Shown here one piece after another: positions 20,159-28,370 of a stretch of 64,000 bases of DNA. The translations under genes were made by a program, and so were the position numbers. Position 1 is the first letter of the stretch. Every line of letters starts with the position of its first letter. The notes beneath the pieces were generated by a model, which was given only the letters and a program-made list of their open reading frames with translations, did no database searches and was not told the origin of the DNA. Location: contig NZ_JAFBCX010000003.1 in assembly GCF_016907955.1 (NCBI RefSeq), positions 62,001-126,000 of the forward strand, in the 5' to 3' direction. The DNA is from Lentzea nigeriaca. Its GTDB lineage: Bacteria > Actinomycetota > Actinomycetes > Mycobacteriales > Pseudonocardiaceae.

Positions 20159-20500
20159 CTAGGCGAAGCGAGCGAGGCGGCCGCCCTGGAAGCGGGCGCA
20201 CTCGAGCGTCGTCTCGTCGGGCATGGTCGACGGGAAGCCCGCGGGTCATGAAGTGCCGTAAGGGTTTCCACCGGCCGCGTACACGATGTCGTCGGTGTAG
20301 CCGAGCGGGACGATGACGCAGTCCCAGTGGTAGAAGACGTTGTTCAGCGACCGGATCGTGGCTTCCTGTCCGCCGTGCTGCACGGCGGACGACACGAACG
20401 TGACTGGTTTGTCGGCGAGCTTCCCGGCGTGCCAGAGGCTGCTCGCGGTGTCGCACCCAGTCGGGGTTCGACGCGATCGCCTTTTCGGGGGTAAACGGCT
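20159..20500 (-). pseudogene. Decayed WrbA-type NAD(P)H:quinone oxidoreductase (3' part)
   Basis: In the minus frame ending at a TAG (20159-20161) I read GFPSTMPDETTLECARFQGG, the normal WrbA C-terminus. It is preceded in the same frame by a TGA (20246-20248). Upstream of that come CDTASSLWHAGKLADKPVTF, QHGGQEATIRSLNNVFYHW and VPLGYTDDIVYAAGGNPYGT. A further piece, PEKAIASNPDWVRH (about 20442-20495), lies in another frame. So there is one in-frame stop, one frameshift with an internal loss, and no N-terminal flavodoxin half. It is not functional. Confidence 0.8.
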
Positions 20501-20522
20501 GTGACCCTCGGGAGCTGCACGC

Positions 20523-20767
20523 GACTACCAGCACCCCGGCGACGGCATCGGCGCTGGGTGCCCCAGCAACGCGACCTCGTCAACACCGACGTCGTGCTCT
20601 GGCACACTTTCGGCACCTCCCACCTGCCGCGGCCGGAGGACTGGCCGATCATGCCGTGCGAGTACGTCGGGTTCTCGCTCAAGCCCGCCGGGTTCTTCGA
20701 CCGCAACCCCTCGCTGGACGTGCCGCCGCCTGGCCACGTGCCGCACTGCCACGCCGAGCATTCGTGA
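20523..20767 (+). pseudogene. Decayed copper amine oxidase, C-terminal fragment
   Basis: The plus strand encodes [11 protein letters not shown] (from 20523), then after a one-base slip at ~20554 the frame [48 protein letters not shown], ending at 20767. This is the last ~80 residues of a primary-amine oxidase, including the HLPRPEDWP segment of the C-terminal catalytic domain. The TPQ site and the first ~85% of the gene are missing. It lies head to head with the broken wrbA. Confidence 0.8.
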
Positions 20768-20884
20768 TCGGGCACAGGTCGCTTTCCCTGATTTCCGCGA
20801 CAGTTCCCCCAATCGTTGATCACGGACCACGCCGGTGGTGGCAGCATCGCCCGTGCCCTGTGAGCAGAGAAAGGGAACTACCAG

Positions 20885-21742
20885 ATGAAGCGATCGACGC
20901 TGTCCGTTCTCCTGGCGCTGCTCGGGACCGTTGCCGCCGGCGTCGTGTCGCCCGCGGTCGCCGCGGCGGCACCCGTGCAGCCGCTCGAACGCGCCCATGC
21001 GCACAACGACTACGAGCACGCTCGCCCGCTGGCCGACGCCCTCGACAACGGGTTCGGGTCGGTTGAGGCCGACGTGTGGCTGGTGGACGGCGAACTCCGC
21101 GTGGCGCACGACCTGGCCGGCACACGACCGGGCCGCACCCTGCGCAGCCTCTACCTCCAGCCACTCGCCGAGCGGGTGCGTACCAACAAGGGCAGCGTTT
21201 ACCCGCGCTGGCGCGGATCCCTGCAGCTGCTCATCGATGTGAAGAGCGACGGGCCCTCCACCTACCGTGCGGTGGACGAGGCGCTGCGCGAGTTCCGTTC
21301 CATGTTCACCCAGTGGACCAACGGTCACGAACGGCGCGGCGCGGTCGAGGTGGTCATCAGCGGGAACCGGCCGCGTGAGGACATGCTCGCCCAGTGCCGC
21401 CGCCTCGCCGGGTACGACGGGCGGCTGAGTGATCTCGGCACCGGCACGCCGGCCACGTTCATGCCGCTCGTCAGCGACAACTGGACGAACAACTTCACGT
21501 GGCAGGGAGTGGGCCCGATTCCGGTGCAGGAACGGGAAAAGCTGCACCGCATCGTCTCGCAGGCGCATGCCGCCGGGTACCGGGTGCGGTTCTGGGCCAC
21601 GCCGGACGTGGCCGGAGCACCGCGGGACGCGGTGTGGCGCGAGCTGATCGCCGCCGACGTCGACCAGATCAACACCGACGACCTGGTGGGACTGCGTGAG
21701 TTCCTCCTGGCGAACGACCCGGCGGAGCACCACGCGGCCTGA
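20885..21742 (+). CDS. Secreted phosphodiesterase-like protein (PI-PLC/GDPD fold, AIM6-type)
   Basis: 285 aa. The signal peptide (about 1-28, ending AVAAAA) is followed by AHAHNDYEHARPLADALDNG and GSVEADVWLVDGELRVAHD. These carry the His, Glu and Asp residues used by the glycerophosphodiester phosphodiesterase/PI-specific phospholipase C barrel. LLIDVKSDG and RVRFWATPD also fit that barrel. The expected site of action is outside the membrane on phosphodiester lipids or headgroups; the substrate is not predictable. AGAAAGGGAACTACCAG precedes the ATG. It ends at a strong shared terminator. Confidence 0.82.
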   Translation: MKRSTLSVLLALLGTVAAGVVSPAVAAAAPVQPLERAHAHNDYEHARPLADALDNGFGSVEADVWLVDGELRVAHDLAGTRPGRTLRSLYLQPLAERVRTNKGSVYPRWRGSLQLLIDVKSDGPSTYRAVDEALREFRSMFTQWTNGHERRGAVEVVISGNRPREDMLAQCRRLAGYDGRLSDLGTGTPATFMPLVSDNWTNNFTWQGVGPIPVQEREKLHRIVSQAHAAGYRVRFWATPDVAGAPRDAVWRELIAADVDQINTDDLVGLREFLLANDPAEHHAA

Positions 21743-21750
21743 GCGGATCA

Positions 21751-21783
21751 CGACGAGCCCAGGCCACCGGCCTGGGCTCGTCG
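21751..21783. terminator. Strong bidirectional hairpin terminator
   Basis: CGACGAGCCCAGGCC (21751-21765) pairs perfectly with GGCCTGGGCTCGTCG (21769-21783) around ACC, giving a 15 bp stem. It sits 8 bp after the plus-strand phosphodiesterase stop and 9 bp after the minus-strand protease stop, so it can serve both convergent genes. Confidence 0.9.
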
Positions 21784-21792
21784 CACCCTTGG

Positions 21793-24150
21793 TCAGAGGA
21801 TCGACGCCGCCGGGGTCGCCGCCCAGGTCGGGAAGTCCGTCACGCCGGCGTTGGTGATGCCGAACGTGCCGTTGCCGCCTGAGAACGCCACGGGGATCGA
21901 GCCCCAGCCGTTGACACCGGTCAACGCCAGGTCCGTCCTGCCGTCGCCGTTGAAGTCACGCGCCACGAGTTCGACTCCTGCCGAGTTCGCCCAGGCGGGG
22001 AAGTCCGCGACCGCGGCGTTGGTGACACCGAACGAACCATCTCCGTTGGAGAACGCGACAGGGATCGAACCCCAGCCCAGGCCACCGGTCAGCACGATGT
22101 CCGTGCGGCCGTCGCCGTTGAAGTCCTTGGCCACGATCCGGACGCCCGCGGTCGTCGCCCATGTCGGGAAGTCCGCGACCGCCGCGTTGGTGACGCCGAA
22201 CGAACCATCCCCGTTGGAGAACGCCACCGGGATCGAACCCCAGCCCTGCACGCCGGTCAACGCGAAGTCCATCCGCCGGTCGTTGTTGAAGTCGCCGGTG
22301 AGAACCTTGACGTTCGGTGTCGCCGACCATCCGGGGAAGCTCGCGACACCGTTGTTGGTGATGCTGAACGAGCCGTCCCCGTTGGCGAACGCGACAGGGA
22401 TCGAACCCCAGCCCGGCACACCGGTCAGTGCGATGTCGGTACGTCCGTCGCCGTTCACATCGCCGGTCACCAGCTTCACGCTCGGCGTGTTCGCCCAGGT
22501 CGCGAAGTCCCCGACCCCCGCGTTGGTGATGCTGAACGTGCCGTTTCCGCGGGAGAACGCGACGGGCACGGAACCCCAGCCCGCGCCGCCTGCCAGTGCG
22601 ATGTCGGTGCGCCCGTCGGCGTTGAAGTCGCCGGTGACGATCTTGACGCCCGGTGTGGTCGCCCAGACCGGGAAGTCGGGCACCGCGGCGTTCGTGATGG
22701 AGTAGGTGCCGTCGCCGTTGGAGAACGCGACCGGGATGGAGCCCCAGCCGGCGGGACCGGTCAGCGCGATGTCGGTGCGTCCGTCGCCGTTGAAGTCGCC
22801 GGTCAGCAACTTCACGCCGGGCGTGCTCGACCAGGTCGCGAAGTCCGGCACACCCGCGTTGGTGACACCGAACGCGCCGGTGCCCGCGGAGAACGCGGTC
22901 GGGATCGAGCCCCAGCCGGGTACACCGTTCAACGCGATGTCGCCGCGTCCGTCGGCGTTGTAGTCCGCCTTGGTGTCCGTCACGCCGTCGGAGACAGGCG
23001 CGTACAGCAGGAGGTTCGGCGATCCGGCCGGGTCCGTGATCGCGTTCGGGGTCGCGTTGGTGAGCAACGCGTTCGCCACGAGCGGCGGGGTGTCGTACGG
23101 GTGGTTCGCGAGCCACAGCGCCGCCGCGCCCGCCACGTGCGGGGTCGCCATCGATGTGCCGCTGATCGTGTTCGACGCCGTGTCGCTGGTGTTCCACGAC
23201 GACGTGATGCTCGTTCCGGGTGCGAACAGGTCGGTGCAGGAGCCGAAGTCGGACGAGGAGGCCCGACGGTCGTCGACGGTGGCGTTGTTGACGGTCAACG
23301 CCTCGGTCACCCTGGCCGGCGAGTAGTTGCAGGCGTTCGCGTTGTTGTTGCCGGACGCGATGGCGTAGGTGACGCCCGACGCGATCGAGTTCCGCACGGC
23401 CTGGTCGACCGCGGCGTTCGCACCACCGCCCAGGCTCATGTTGGCGACAGCAGGCCGCACGGCGTTGGCGGTCACCCAGTCGATGCCGCTGATGACGCCC
23501 GTCCACGATCCGGAACCCGAGCAGCCGAGCACCTTGACGGCGACCAGGTTCACGCTCTTCGCGATGCCGTACTCGGCGCCGCCGATGGTGCCGGCGACGT
23601 GCGTGCCGTGGCCGTTGCAGTCGGTGTTGTTGTTGTCTCCAGTGGTGTTCGTGCCCCAAGCAGCCCGGCCGCCGAACGTGGCGTGGCTCGTCCTGATGCC
23701 GGTGTCGATCACATAGGCCCGCACGTTCGCCGCACGTGACTCGAACGTGTACCGGCTGTCCCGCGCGTTCTGCCGCTGGTCGACCCGGTCGAGGCCCCAC
23801 GACGGCGGACTCTGCTGCGAGTCGGTGAGGTGGACCTGGCCGTCCTCCTGGACGTAGGACACGGCCGGGTCCTTCGCGAGCCGGGCGGCCTGGCCTGCGC
23901 TCATGCGCGCGGCGAAACCGTGCAGGGCGTGCTGCCAGGTGGCCGTGACCGTGCCGCCGTACCTGCTGGTCAGCGCGGCCGAAGTGGTGATCGTGTTGTC
24001 CTTCAGAACAACGACATAGCTTCCCGGAATCGCTTGGGAAACGGCCCGCACGGCCACGGGCTCGGCATTCGCCGATACTGCGGAGGCGCCGATCAGAGTA
24101 ATTGCAACCGCACTTGCTCTGACCAGACGCAAGGATCTCAGCGTAAGCAT
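21793..24150 (-). CDS. Secreted subtilisin-like serine protease with seven C-terminal FG-GAP-like repeats
   Basis: 785 aa. The order is signal peptide (1-29, AVSANA), inhibitor I9 propeptide (about 43-108) and S8 catalytic domain with the triad Asp149 (AYVIDTGI), His181 (NGHGTHVAG) and Ser333 (GTSMATPHVAG). From Asp396 to the end there are seven tandem 56-residue units, each starting DFNGDGRTDIALTG and containing GWGSIPVAFSNGDG. This D-N-G-D-G pattern is a calcium-binding FG-GAP/VCBS beta-propeller blade, and seven units could close one propeller. The protein likely acts outside the cell, with the propeller giving binding or stability. Codon-level similarity of units 5 and 6 suggests recent duplication. 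Confidence 0.92.
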   Translation of the reverse strand: MLTLRSLRLVRASAVAITLIGASAVSANAEPVAVRAVSQAIPGSYVVVLKDNTITTSAALTSRYGGTVTATWQHALHGFAARMSAGQAARLAKDPAVSYVQEDGQVHLTDSQQSPPSWGLDRVDQRQNARDSRYTFESRAANVRAYVIDTGIRTSHATFGGRAAWGTNTTGDNNNTDCNGHGTHVAGTIGGAEYGIAKSVNLVAVKVLGCSGSGSWTGVISGIDWVTANAVRPAVANMSLGGGANAAVDQAVRNSIASGVTYAIASGNNNANACNYSPARVTEALTVNNATVDDRRASSSDFGSCTDLFAPGTSITSSWNTSDTASNTISGTSMATPHVAGAAALWLANHPYDTPPLVANALLTNATPNAITDPAGSPNLLLYAPVSDGVTDTKADYNADGRGDIALNGVPGWGSIPTAFSAGTGAFGVTNAGVPDFATWSSTPGVKLLTGDFNGDGRTDIALTGPAGWGSIPVAFSNGDGTYSITNAAVPDFPVWATTPGVKIVTGDFNADGRTDIALAGGAGWGSVPVAFSRGNGTFSITNAGVGDFATWANTPSVKLVTGDVNGDGRTDIALTGVPGWGSIPVAFANGDGSFSITNNGVASFPGWSATPNVKVLTGDFNNDRRMDFALTGVQGWGSIPVAFSNGDGSFGVTNAAVADFPTWATTAGVRIVAKDFNGDGRTDIVLTGGLGWGSIPVAFSNGDGSFGVTNAAVADFPAWANSAGVELVARDFNGDGRTDLALTGVNGWGSIPVAFSGGNGTFGITNAGVTDFPTWAATPAASIL
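21796..22965 (-). repeat. Seven tandem 168 bp repeats inside the protease gene
   Basis: The DNA of the seven 56-residue units (the last is 54) repeats at 168 bp intervals. The CACGCCGGTCAACGC-like and CGCCGTTGAAGTC-like stretches recur in the plus strand. Units 5 and 6 are nearly identical in protein sequence over GWGSIPVAFSNGDGSFGVTN. Confidence 0.9.
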
Positions 24151-24511
24151 GAAGATCTACTTTCGCTCGGGTGACGAACAGGGCTCACCCGGTCGATCCT
24201 GCTGACTCGATCAGTTGCGCGGTAGTGCGGCGAATTGCCAAAATGGGAACATGTCAACGGCTTCGGCCGGCCGGGGAATGGACACGGGTCAGGATGGATG
24301 CGGGCCAACCGCGCAGCGCTGCGCGGTTGGCCCAACGGGAGCAGTAATAGGTGAAAACAGCTCAGCCAAACGTCGACAAACATCTGGGGAACAGTACGAG
24401 CGAAAGGACTCCCAGCACCGCCCCGGACACGAGTGTGACGCCGAACGCCAAAATGAACTTCCACCCGATCAGCGATCGCCCGTCCTACCGAAAATTAGAG
24501 AATGACGCCCG
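24151..24511. other. Gap between protease and arabinofuranosidase
   Basis: It holds a perfect 32-base palindrome (listed separately). Minus-strand frames near 24365-24470 include a hydrophobic run (FILAFGVTLVSGAVLGVLSL) but with no start codon and a stop just upstream, so no gene is called. The protease promoter must lie at about 24151-24250; no clear -35/-10 was identified. Confidence 0.4.
24302..24333 (-). terminator. Perfect 32-base palindrome, probable terminator of the arabinofuranosidase gene
   Basis: GGGCCAACCGCGCAGC (24302-24317) is followed with no spacer by its exact reverse complement (24318-24333). As RNA it forms a 14 bp or longer stem with a tight loop. It is ~180 bp beyond the stop of the minus-strand arabinofuranosidase gene. 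A protein-binding site is an alternative reading. Confidence 0.6.
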
Positions 24512-26059
24512 TCAGCTCCAGGGAGACGCGGTGAGCCAACTGGTGTCCTGAGCCCACGAGGTGGCGGAGTCCCAGGTGTTGGAGCCGCCGTTGCTCGCGA
24601 TGTAGGCGGTGTAGTTGTAGTGGCGCAGGTACTTCGTCGGGAAGTTGACCGACTGGAACGAGTTGCCGGTGCCGCTGTTGCCCGTGGTGGAGCAGAACGT
24701 GGCGTCCTGTGCGAACGCGCTGCCGCCGTCGTCGGCGTTCAGGTTGAGCTGGTAGTTGTAATGGCGCAGGAACTGGCCGGGCTTGTCGACGGACTCGAAG
24801 GACAGGCAGGAGGTGTTGGCCAGGCCGGCGCGGACGATCCAGGTGGCGTCGGCCTTGTCGGTGGCCGAGCTCGAGGAGTTGATGGACGAGATGACGACCT
24901 TGCTGTCGGCGTCGTTGTGGCGGAGGTAGTGCGAGGTGCAGCAGGGCGCGGTGGTGGCCCGCAGGGAGATCCGGGAGCCGGGGGTCAGTGAGCCGGTGCT
25001 GGTCGATCCACTGCTGTAGCCGGCGGCGGTGATGTTGGCCTGGACGGCGTTCTCGGTGGCGTCCGAGGGGTAGCCCGAGGTCATGACGCCTTCGTAGAAG
25101 GTGCCTTGGGCCCACTTGCTGTTGTCACCGCCGATGCCGAGGATGATCGCGCCTTCCTTGCTCATCGGGTTGTAGCCGGAGGCGGTGGGGCGAATGCCGT
25201 TGTAGAAGGTGGACAGGCTGCCTGACTGGGCGTTGCCGCCGCGGAGGGCCCACTGGTTCGGGCCACCCTTGAGCATGGCGGTCAGGAACCGGTGGTTGAC
25301 GGTCGGGTCGCCCGCGTTGAACCCGCGGTTGACTCCGGAGAACAGGCCGTTCTCCAGGTCTGCCATGACCCAGGGGCCGTTGCCGCTGCCCCAGCCCCAG
25401 CCCTTGTTGTTGCCGAAGTAGAGGGCCTCCATGTGGCCGTTGCCGGTGTCGAGGTTGTTGGTCTCGGCGTTGCCGTAGTCGAAGCAGCAGCCGCCGTTGA
25501 AGTGTGCGCCGTTGAAGATCGCGTACATGCCCTCCGGCTGGTCACCGGTCGCGATGCCGTTGGTGTTGTTGTTGCGGTAACCGGTGCCGGGGGCGACGTA
25601 GACGCCGTAGGCCTTGTGTCCGCCGACGGTGATCGGCGCCTCGAAGGCGTTGGCCAGGTTGTCCGGCCCGCCGGCGGCTCCGCCCCCAGGCGCCTGGGTG
25701 AGGTTGTTCCCCTTGGGAGACTGGTCGTAGATGACGGTGATGACGCAACTGGTGCCCGCGCAGAAGGAGTCCTGCGCGGCGGCGTCGGCGACACCTCCGG
25801 CGTTCAGCAGGCCGATGTTCCTGGTCGTGTTGTCGGAGGCGCGCTTGACCTGGTACAGCGGGCCGTTGTAGGCCCCGTACAGGGCGCGGGTGGTGCTGTG
25901 CGCGGCCACGCAGGGGGTGTTGCCCGCGGCGTAGATGTCGCACGGCCCCTGGGTGGCGGCCTGCGAGGTGGCCGTGGAGGTGAGCAGTCCTGCGGCGAGC
26001 GCGGCAGTGGCACCCGCGGCGAGGAGCGCACGCTGGGCGCGGCGCGGTGGATTGATCAC
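24512..26059 (-). CDS. Secreted alpha-L-arabinofuranosidase, GH54 with CBM42
   Basis: 515 aa. The Arg-rich signal peptide (1-36, TSQAA) is followed by a GH54 catalytic domain (about 37-355) starting GPCDIYAAGNTPCVAAHSTT. The likely nucleophile is Glu236 in ADLENGLF and the acid/base Asp312 in GGDNSKWAQG, by alignment in mind with the fungal AbfB enzyme (Glu221/Asp297). A Ser/Gly linker leads to CBM42 (about 365-515), a beta-trefoil arabinose binder with repeated YLRHYNY motifs. It removes arabinose side chains from arabinoxylan or arabinan. LacI-type operators lie upstream. Confidence 0.93.
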   Translation of the reverse strand: MINPPRRAQRALLAAGATAALAAGLLTSTATSQAATQGPCDIYAAGNTPCVAAHSTTRALYGAYNGPLYQVKRASDNTTRNIGLLNAGGVADAAAQDSFCAGTSCVITVIYDQSPKGNNLTQAPGGGAAGGPDNLANAFEAPITVGGHKAYGVYVAPGTGYRNNNTNGIATGDQPEGMYAIFNGAHFNGGCCFDYGNAETNNLDTGNGHMEALYFGNNKGWGWGSGNGPWVMADLENGLFSGVNRGFNAGDPTVNHRFLTAMLKGGPNQWALRGGNAQSGSLSTFYNGIRPTASGYNPMSKEGAIILGIGGDNSKWAQGTFYEGVMTSGYPSDATENAVQANITAAGYSSGSTSTGSLTPGSRISLRATTAPCCTSHYLRHNDADSKVVISSINSSSSATDKADATWIVRAGLANTSCLSFESVDKPGQFLRHYNYQLNLNADDGGSAFAQDATFCSTTGNSGTGNSFQSVNFPTKYLRHYNYTAYIASNGGSNTWDSATSWAQDTSWLTASPWS

Positions 26060-26118
26060 GAGAACTCCTTCTCCAGGTGGGGTGTGAGGTGAGCGCCGAC
26101 ATCCGTGTCGGCGTCGAG

Positions 26119-26345
26119 TCAGCTCGTCACGCGGAAGGTGGCGTCGCCGCGGCCGGTGGCGGTCTGGGACGACGCGAAGGAGGAGTCGGCGAGGCCGGGA
26201 TGACCGCTCCGTGATGACCGCTCCGTTGCCGGTCTTCGGCGTCCGCGGTGCGGTCAGCCGGACCGGGTCGCACGCCCGAGCCGCGCGGTGTCCTCAAAGG
26301 ACTCCACCCGGAGCTCGAAGTTCCACCGCTGTGCGGCCGAAGGGC
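26119..26345 (-). pseudogene. Remains of the 3' end of a secreted-type protein
   Basis: Minus-strand frames give AAQRWNFELRVESFEDTARLG (26250-26340), DPVRLTAPRTPKTGNGAVI and then GLADSSFASSQTATGRGDAT ending at a TGA (26119-26121). They read like one C-terminal domain of an exported, possibly carbohydrate-active, protein, but lie in different frames. I cannot name the family. It lies upstream of the arabinofuranosidase on the same strand, with a LacI-type operator just beyond it, so it may have been part of the same regulon. Confidence 0.4.
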
Positions 26346-26371
26346 GCGACTCGGAAGCGGGAACCCTGCAA

Positions 26372-26386
26372 GTGAGCGCTAACATC
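26372..26386. promoter_or_regulatory. LacI-family operator (proximal)
   Basis: GTGAGCGCTAACATC matches the palindrome type TGTTAGCGCTAACA of LacI-family sugar regulators, with a weaker left half. It is about 310 bp upstream of the arabinofuranosidase start and just upstream of the gene remains. Confidence 0.5.
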
Positions 26387-26582
26387 CCCTACCGAGGCGA
26401 GCGCGAGGGTGACTCAGGCTAGGTTGCGCGGCGCCGAGCTCGGTCGGCGCTCTCCAGGGGCCAGTGTCCCGCGAAAGGTGTAGTGACTGGTGCCATGTCT
26501 GCGTACTCCCTGCGTCCTTGCAGCGGCAGCCTTGGTCGACCAGCAGGCTGGTCACGGGTGGGCCCCAGTGGTGCGAAGCCCT

Positions 26583-26600
26583 GATGTTAGCGTTAACATC
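26583..26600. promoter_or_regulatory. LacI-family operator (distal)
   Basis: GATGTTAGCGTTAACATC is a near-perfect 18-base palindrome (GATGTTA / TAACATC around GCGT), a classic LacI/CcpA-type half-site pair. Its right half TAACATC is shared with the site at 26372. It probably binds an arabinose- or xylan-responsive LacI protein encoded elsewhere. Confidence 0.65.
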
Positions 26601-26749
26601 TTCTGGTGAGCTAAATCAAAACACGGTGGCAACTTTCACGTCAATGGTTCGTGCTCCGGTGGGCGGCTTCGGTCCCGCCTACGACGTGAACACACCGGCA
26701 CCTGGCCGGCTCACTGGCAAGCGGGCACGACCAGGCACACGCGGCAACC

Positions 26750-27607
26750 TCAGCGGCTCGCGCGCAGCATGTGCATCGCGTGCAGCGCCGAGGATCCCTC
26801 GAACTCCACGGATCCGCCGAGGTAACCGGAGATCAGGTCGGGAGCGGAGTGGTCCTCGACACCGGTGAACCCGAGGGCGCGCAACTTCGCGGCGATGCCG
26901 TCGGGAGTGAAGTAGCTGAACAGGGGTTCGCCGATGGCGGCCAGCCGTTCGGCACGCGCGCGTTGGTAGGCGCGTTCCGCGGCGGTGGTCGCGGTCCGCA
27001 GGTAGTCGAAGACCACCTCGACCGGCTGGGCCTGATCGGCGATGTAGGCGAGGGTGGCGTGGGCGGCGTCCGGCGTCAGGTAGTAGACGACGCCCAGCCA
27101 CACGAACACGGCCGGATCCGTCCGGCTGAATCCGGCGGCTTCCAGTTCCGTTGCGAGCGTTTGGGTTTCGAAGTCGACCGGCACGAAGGTCAGCGTGTCG
27201 GGGCTGTCGATTCCGGCCGTGGCAAGGCGTTCTCGCTTCCACGCCTGGGTGGCGGGGTGGTCGACCTCGAAGACGCGCAGATCGCGGTGCGGATTGCGGT
27301 AGGCGAAGGTGTCCAGGCCCGCGCCCAGGATCACGACCTGCCGCACACCGGCGGCGACGGCCGCGGCCACGGTGTCCTCGGCGAAGCGAGCCCTGGTGGC
27401 GAAGAAAAGGCGGCGGGGCCGGTCCGTCACGGCACCGCCGAGGCGATCGGTTGCGGCCGTGCCCAGTTCCGGCAGTTCTTCCCCGACATGGCCGAGCAGA
27501 CGTGCCGCGAGGGGGTCGGTGAAGATCTGTGGCTGGTCAGCGATCTGGTGGTAGGCGCGGGCGTACGCGGTGACGAGCGCCGTCCGGCTGGGTCCGCCGT
27601 TCTCCAT
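26750..27607 (-). CDS. SAM-dependent methyltransferase, LCMT/PPM1 type (TIGR00027-like)
   Basis: 285 aa from ATG 27607 (MENGGPSRTALVTAYARAYH); the frame is open upstream, but this start matches the family. Key motifs are RFAEDTVAAAV, the SAM-binding VVILGAGLDTFAYR with DLRVFEVDHPATQAWKR, and FVWLGVVYYLTPD. The family O-methylates small molecules, often carboxylates of secondary metabolites; the substrate is unknown. It lies 52 bp downstream of the TetR gene on the same strand, which may control it. Confidence 0.85.
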   Translation of the reverse strand: MENGGPSRTALVTAYARAYHQIADQPQIFTDPLAARLLGHVGEELPELGTAATDRLGGAVTDRPRRLFFATRARFAEDTVAAAVAAGVRQVVILGAGLDTFAYRNPHRDLRVFEVDHPATQAWKRERLATAGIDSPDTLTFVPVDFETQTLATELEAAGFSRTDPAVFVWLGVVYYLTPDAAHATLAYIADQAQPVEVVFDYLRTATTAAERAYQRARAERLAAIGEPLFSYFTPDGIAAKLRALGFTGVEDHSAPDLISGYLGGSVEFEGSSALHAMHMLRASR

Positions 27608-27659
27608 GTTCACGACGCTACTCACGAAGTGGCTGCGTACATCGGCGACATGGATCACT

Positions 27660-28370
27660 TCAGAGAACGTGCAAGCCTGGAGAATTCTCCGAGATCTCCT
27701 CGTCACTGCTCCCCCGCAGGGCGGAGTAGCCCCTGCGTGCGGCGGCGATCGCCGGCTCGTCGGCGCCGCAGACCCGCAGGCATGCCTCGGCGATGGCGTG
27801 GCAGTCGGACGCGCCCGGTACGCGGGTCCGCCTTTGGTGGATCACGACCTCGACGAGCTGGATCAGCATCTCCCCCCGGCGCGCCCCCGCCGCCGAGGTG
27901 GGGTCGTCCCCGGCGACGCGGGCGCCCAGGCGGGCGTAGGTCTCCTGGAGTTCCACGCGGTCCTCGCGGAACAGGTCGTAGCGCTCCAGCTGCACTTCGG
28001 GCAGCAGGTAGAGCATGCCGATGTTGTGCGGTGCCGTCGCGAGCGTGTGCGCGTCCGCCATGGCGAGGGCGTAGAGCGCCGCCTCCGCCGGGAGTTGCGG
28101 GGCGGCGTCCTCCAGCGCACGGGCGGTCTCCAGGCTGGGGCGCACCGAGGTGCGGAGCAGTTCCAGGAGGATGTCGTCCTTGCCCGCGAAGTGGTAGTAG
28201 AGGGAGGCCTGCCTGATTCCGACCCGGTCGGCGATGGCGCGGGTCGACGTCGCGGAGAACCCCTGGTCCACGAACAGCGCGGCGGCCGCTTCGAGAATCT
28301 GTTCCCGTGGCGACATGCTGCCGCCCTCGTCGGGCGCGTGGCGTGGGCGGCCGGGGCGGGGGCGAGTCAC
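27660..28370 (-). CDS. TetR-family regulator
   Basis: 236 aa from GTG 28370, which overlaps the stop of the allophanate hydrolase gene (GTGA) and gives an Arg-rich N-tail (TRPRPGRPRHAP). An ATG at 28316 (MSPREQILEAAAAL) is the alternative. The HTH is GFSATSTRAIADRV followed by IRQASLYYHFAGKDDILLEL; the C-terminal ligand domain follows. Being last in the nitrogen operon, it may be its local repressor or may control the methyltransferase downstream. Confidence 0.85.
   Translation of the reverse strand: MTRPRPGRPRHAPDEGGSMSPREQILEAAAALFVDQGFSATSTRAIADRVGIRQASLYYHFAGKDDILLELLRTSVRPSLETARALEDAAPQLPAEAALYALAMADAHTLATAPHNIGMLYLLPEVQLERYDLFREDRVELQETYARLGARVAGDDPTSAAGARRGEMLIQLVEVVIHQRRTRVPGASDCHAIAEACLRVCGADEPAIAAARRGYSALRGSSDEEISENSPGLHVL

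Larger units (their letters stand above)
26060..26749. other. 690 bp gap with gene remains and two LacI-type operators
   Basis: Besides the operators and the protein-coding remains listed separately, nothing here supports an intact gene. A 134-codon plus-strand frame at 26464 has no ribosome site and lies across the distal operator; it is not accepted. The arabinofuranosidase promoter must be in this gap. Confidence 0.4.

Noticed and set aside
20115..20534. Intact 139-codon minus-strand gene
   Set aside because: Only one short stretch matches WrbA; the real WrbA segments are in another frame, so this is a shadow over a pseudogene.
21796..22965. CRISPR array
   Set aside because: The 168 bp repeats are in frame and encode regular protein blades; there are no unique spacers and no cas genes.
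26464..26868. 134-codon plus-strand gene
   Set aside because: It runs across the LacI operator and into the 3' end of the methyltransferase; the protein looks random and Arg-rich.
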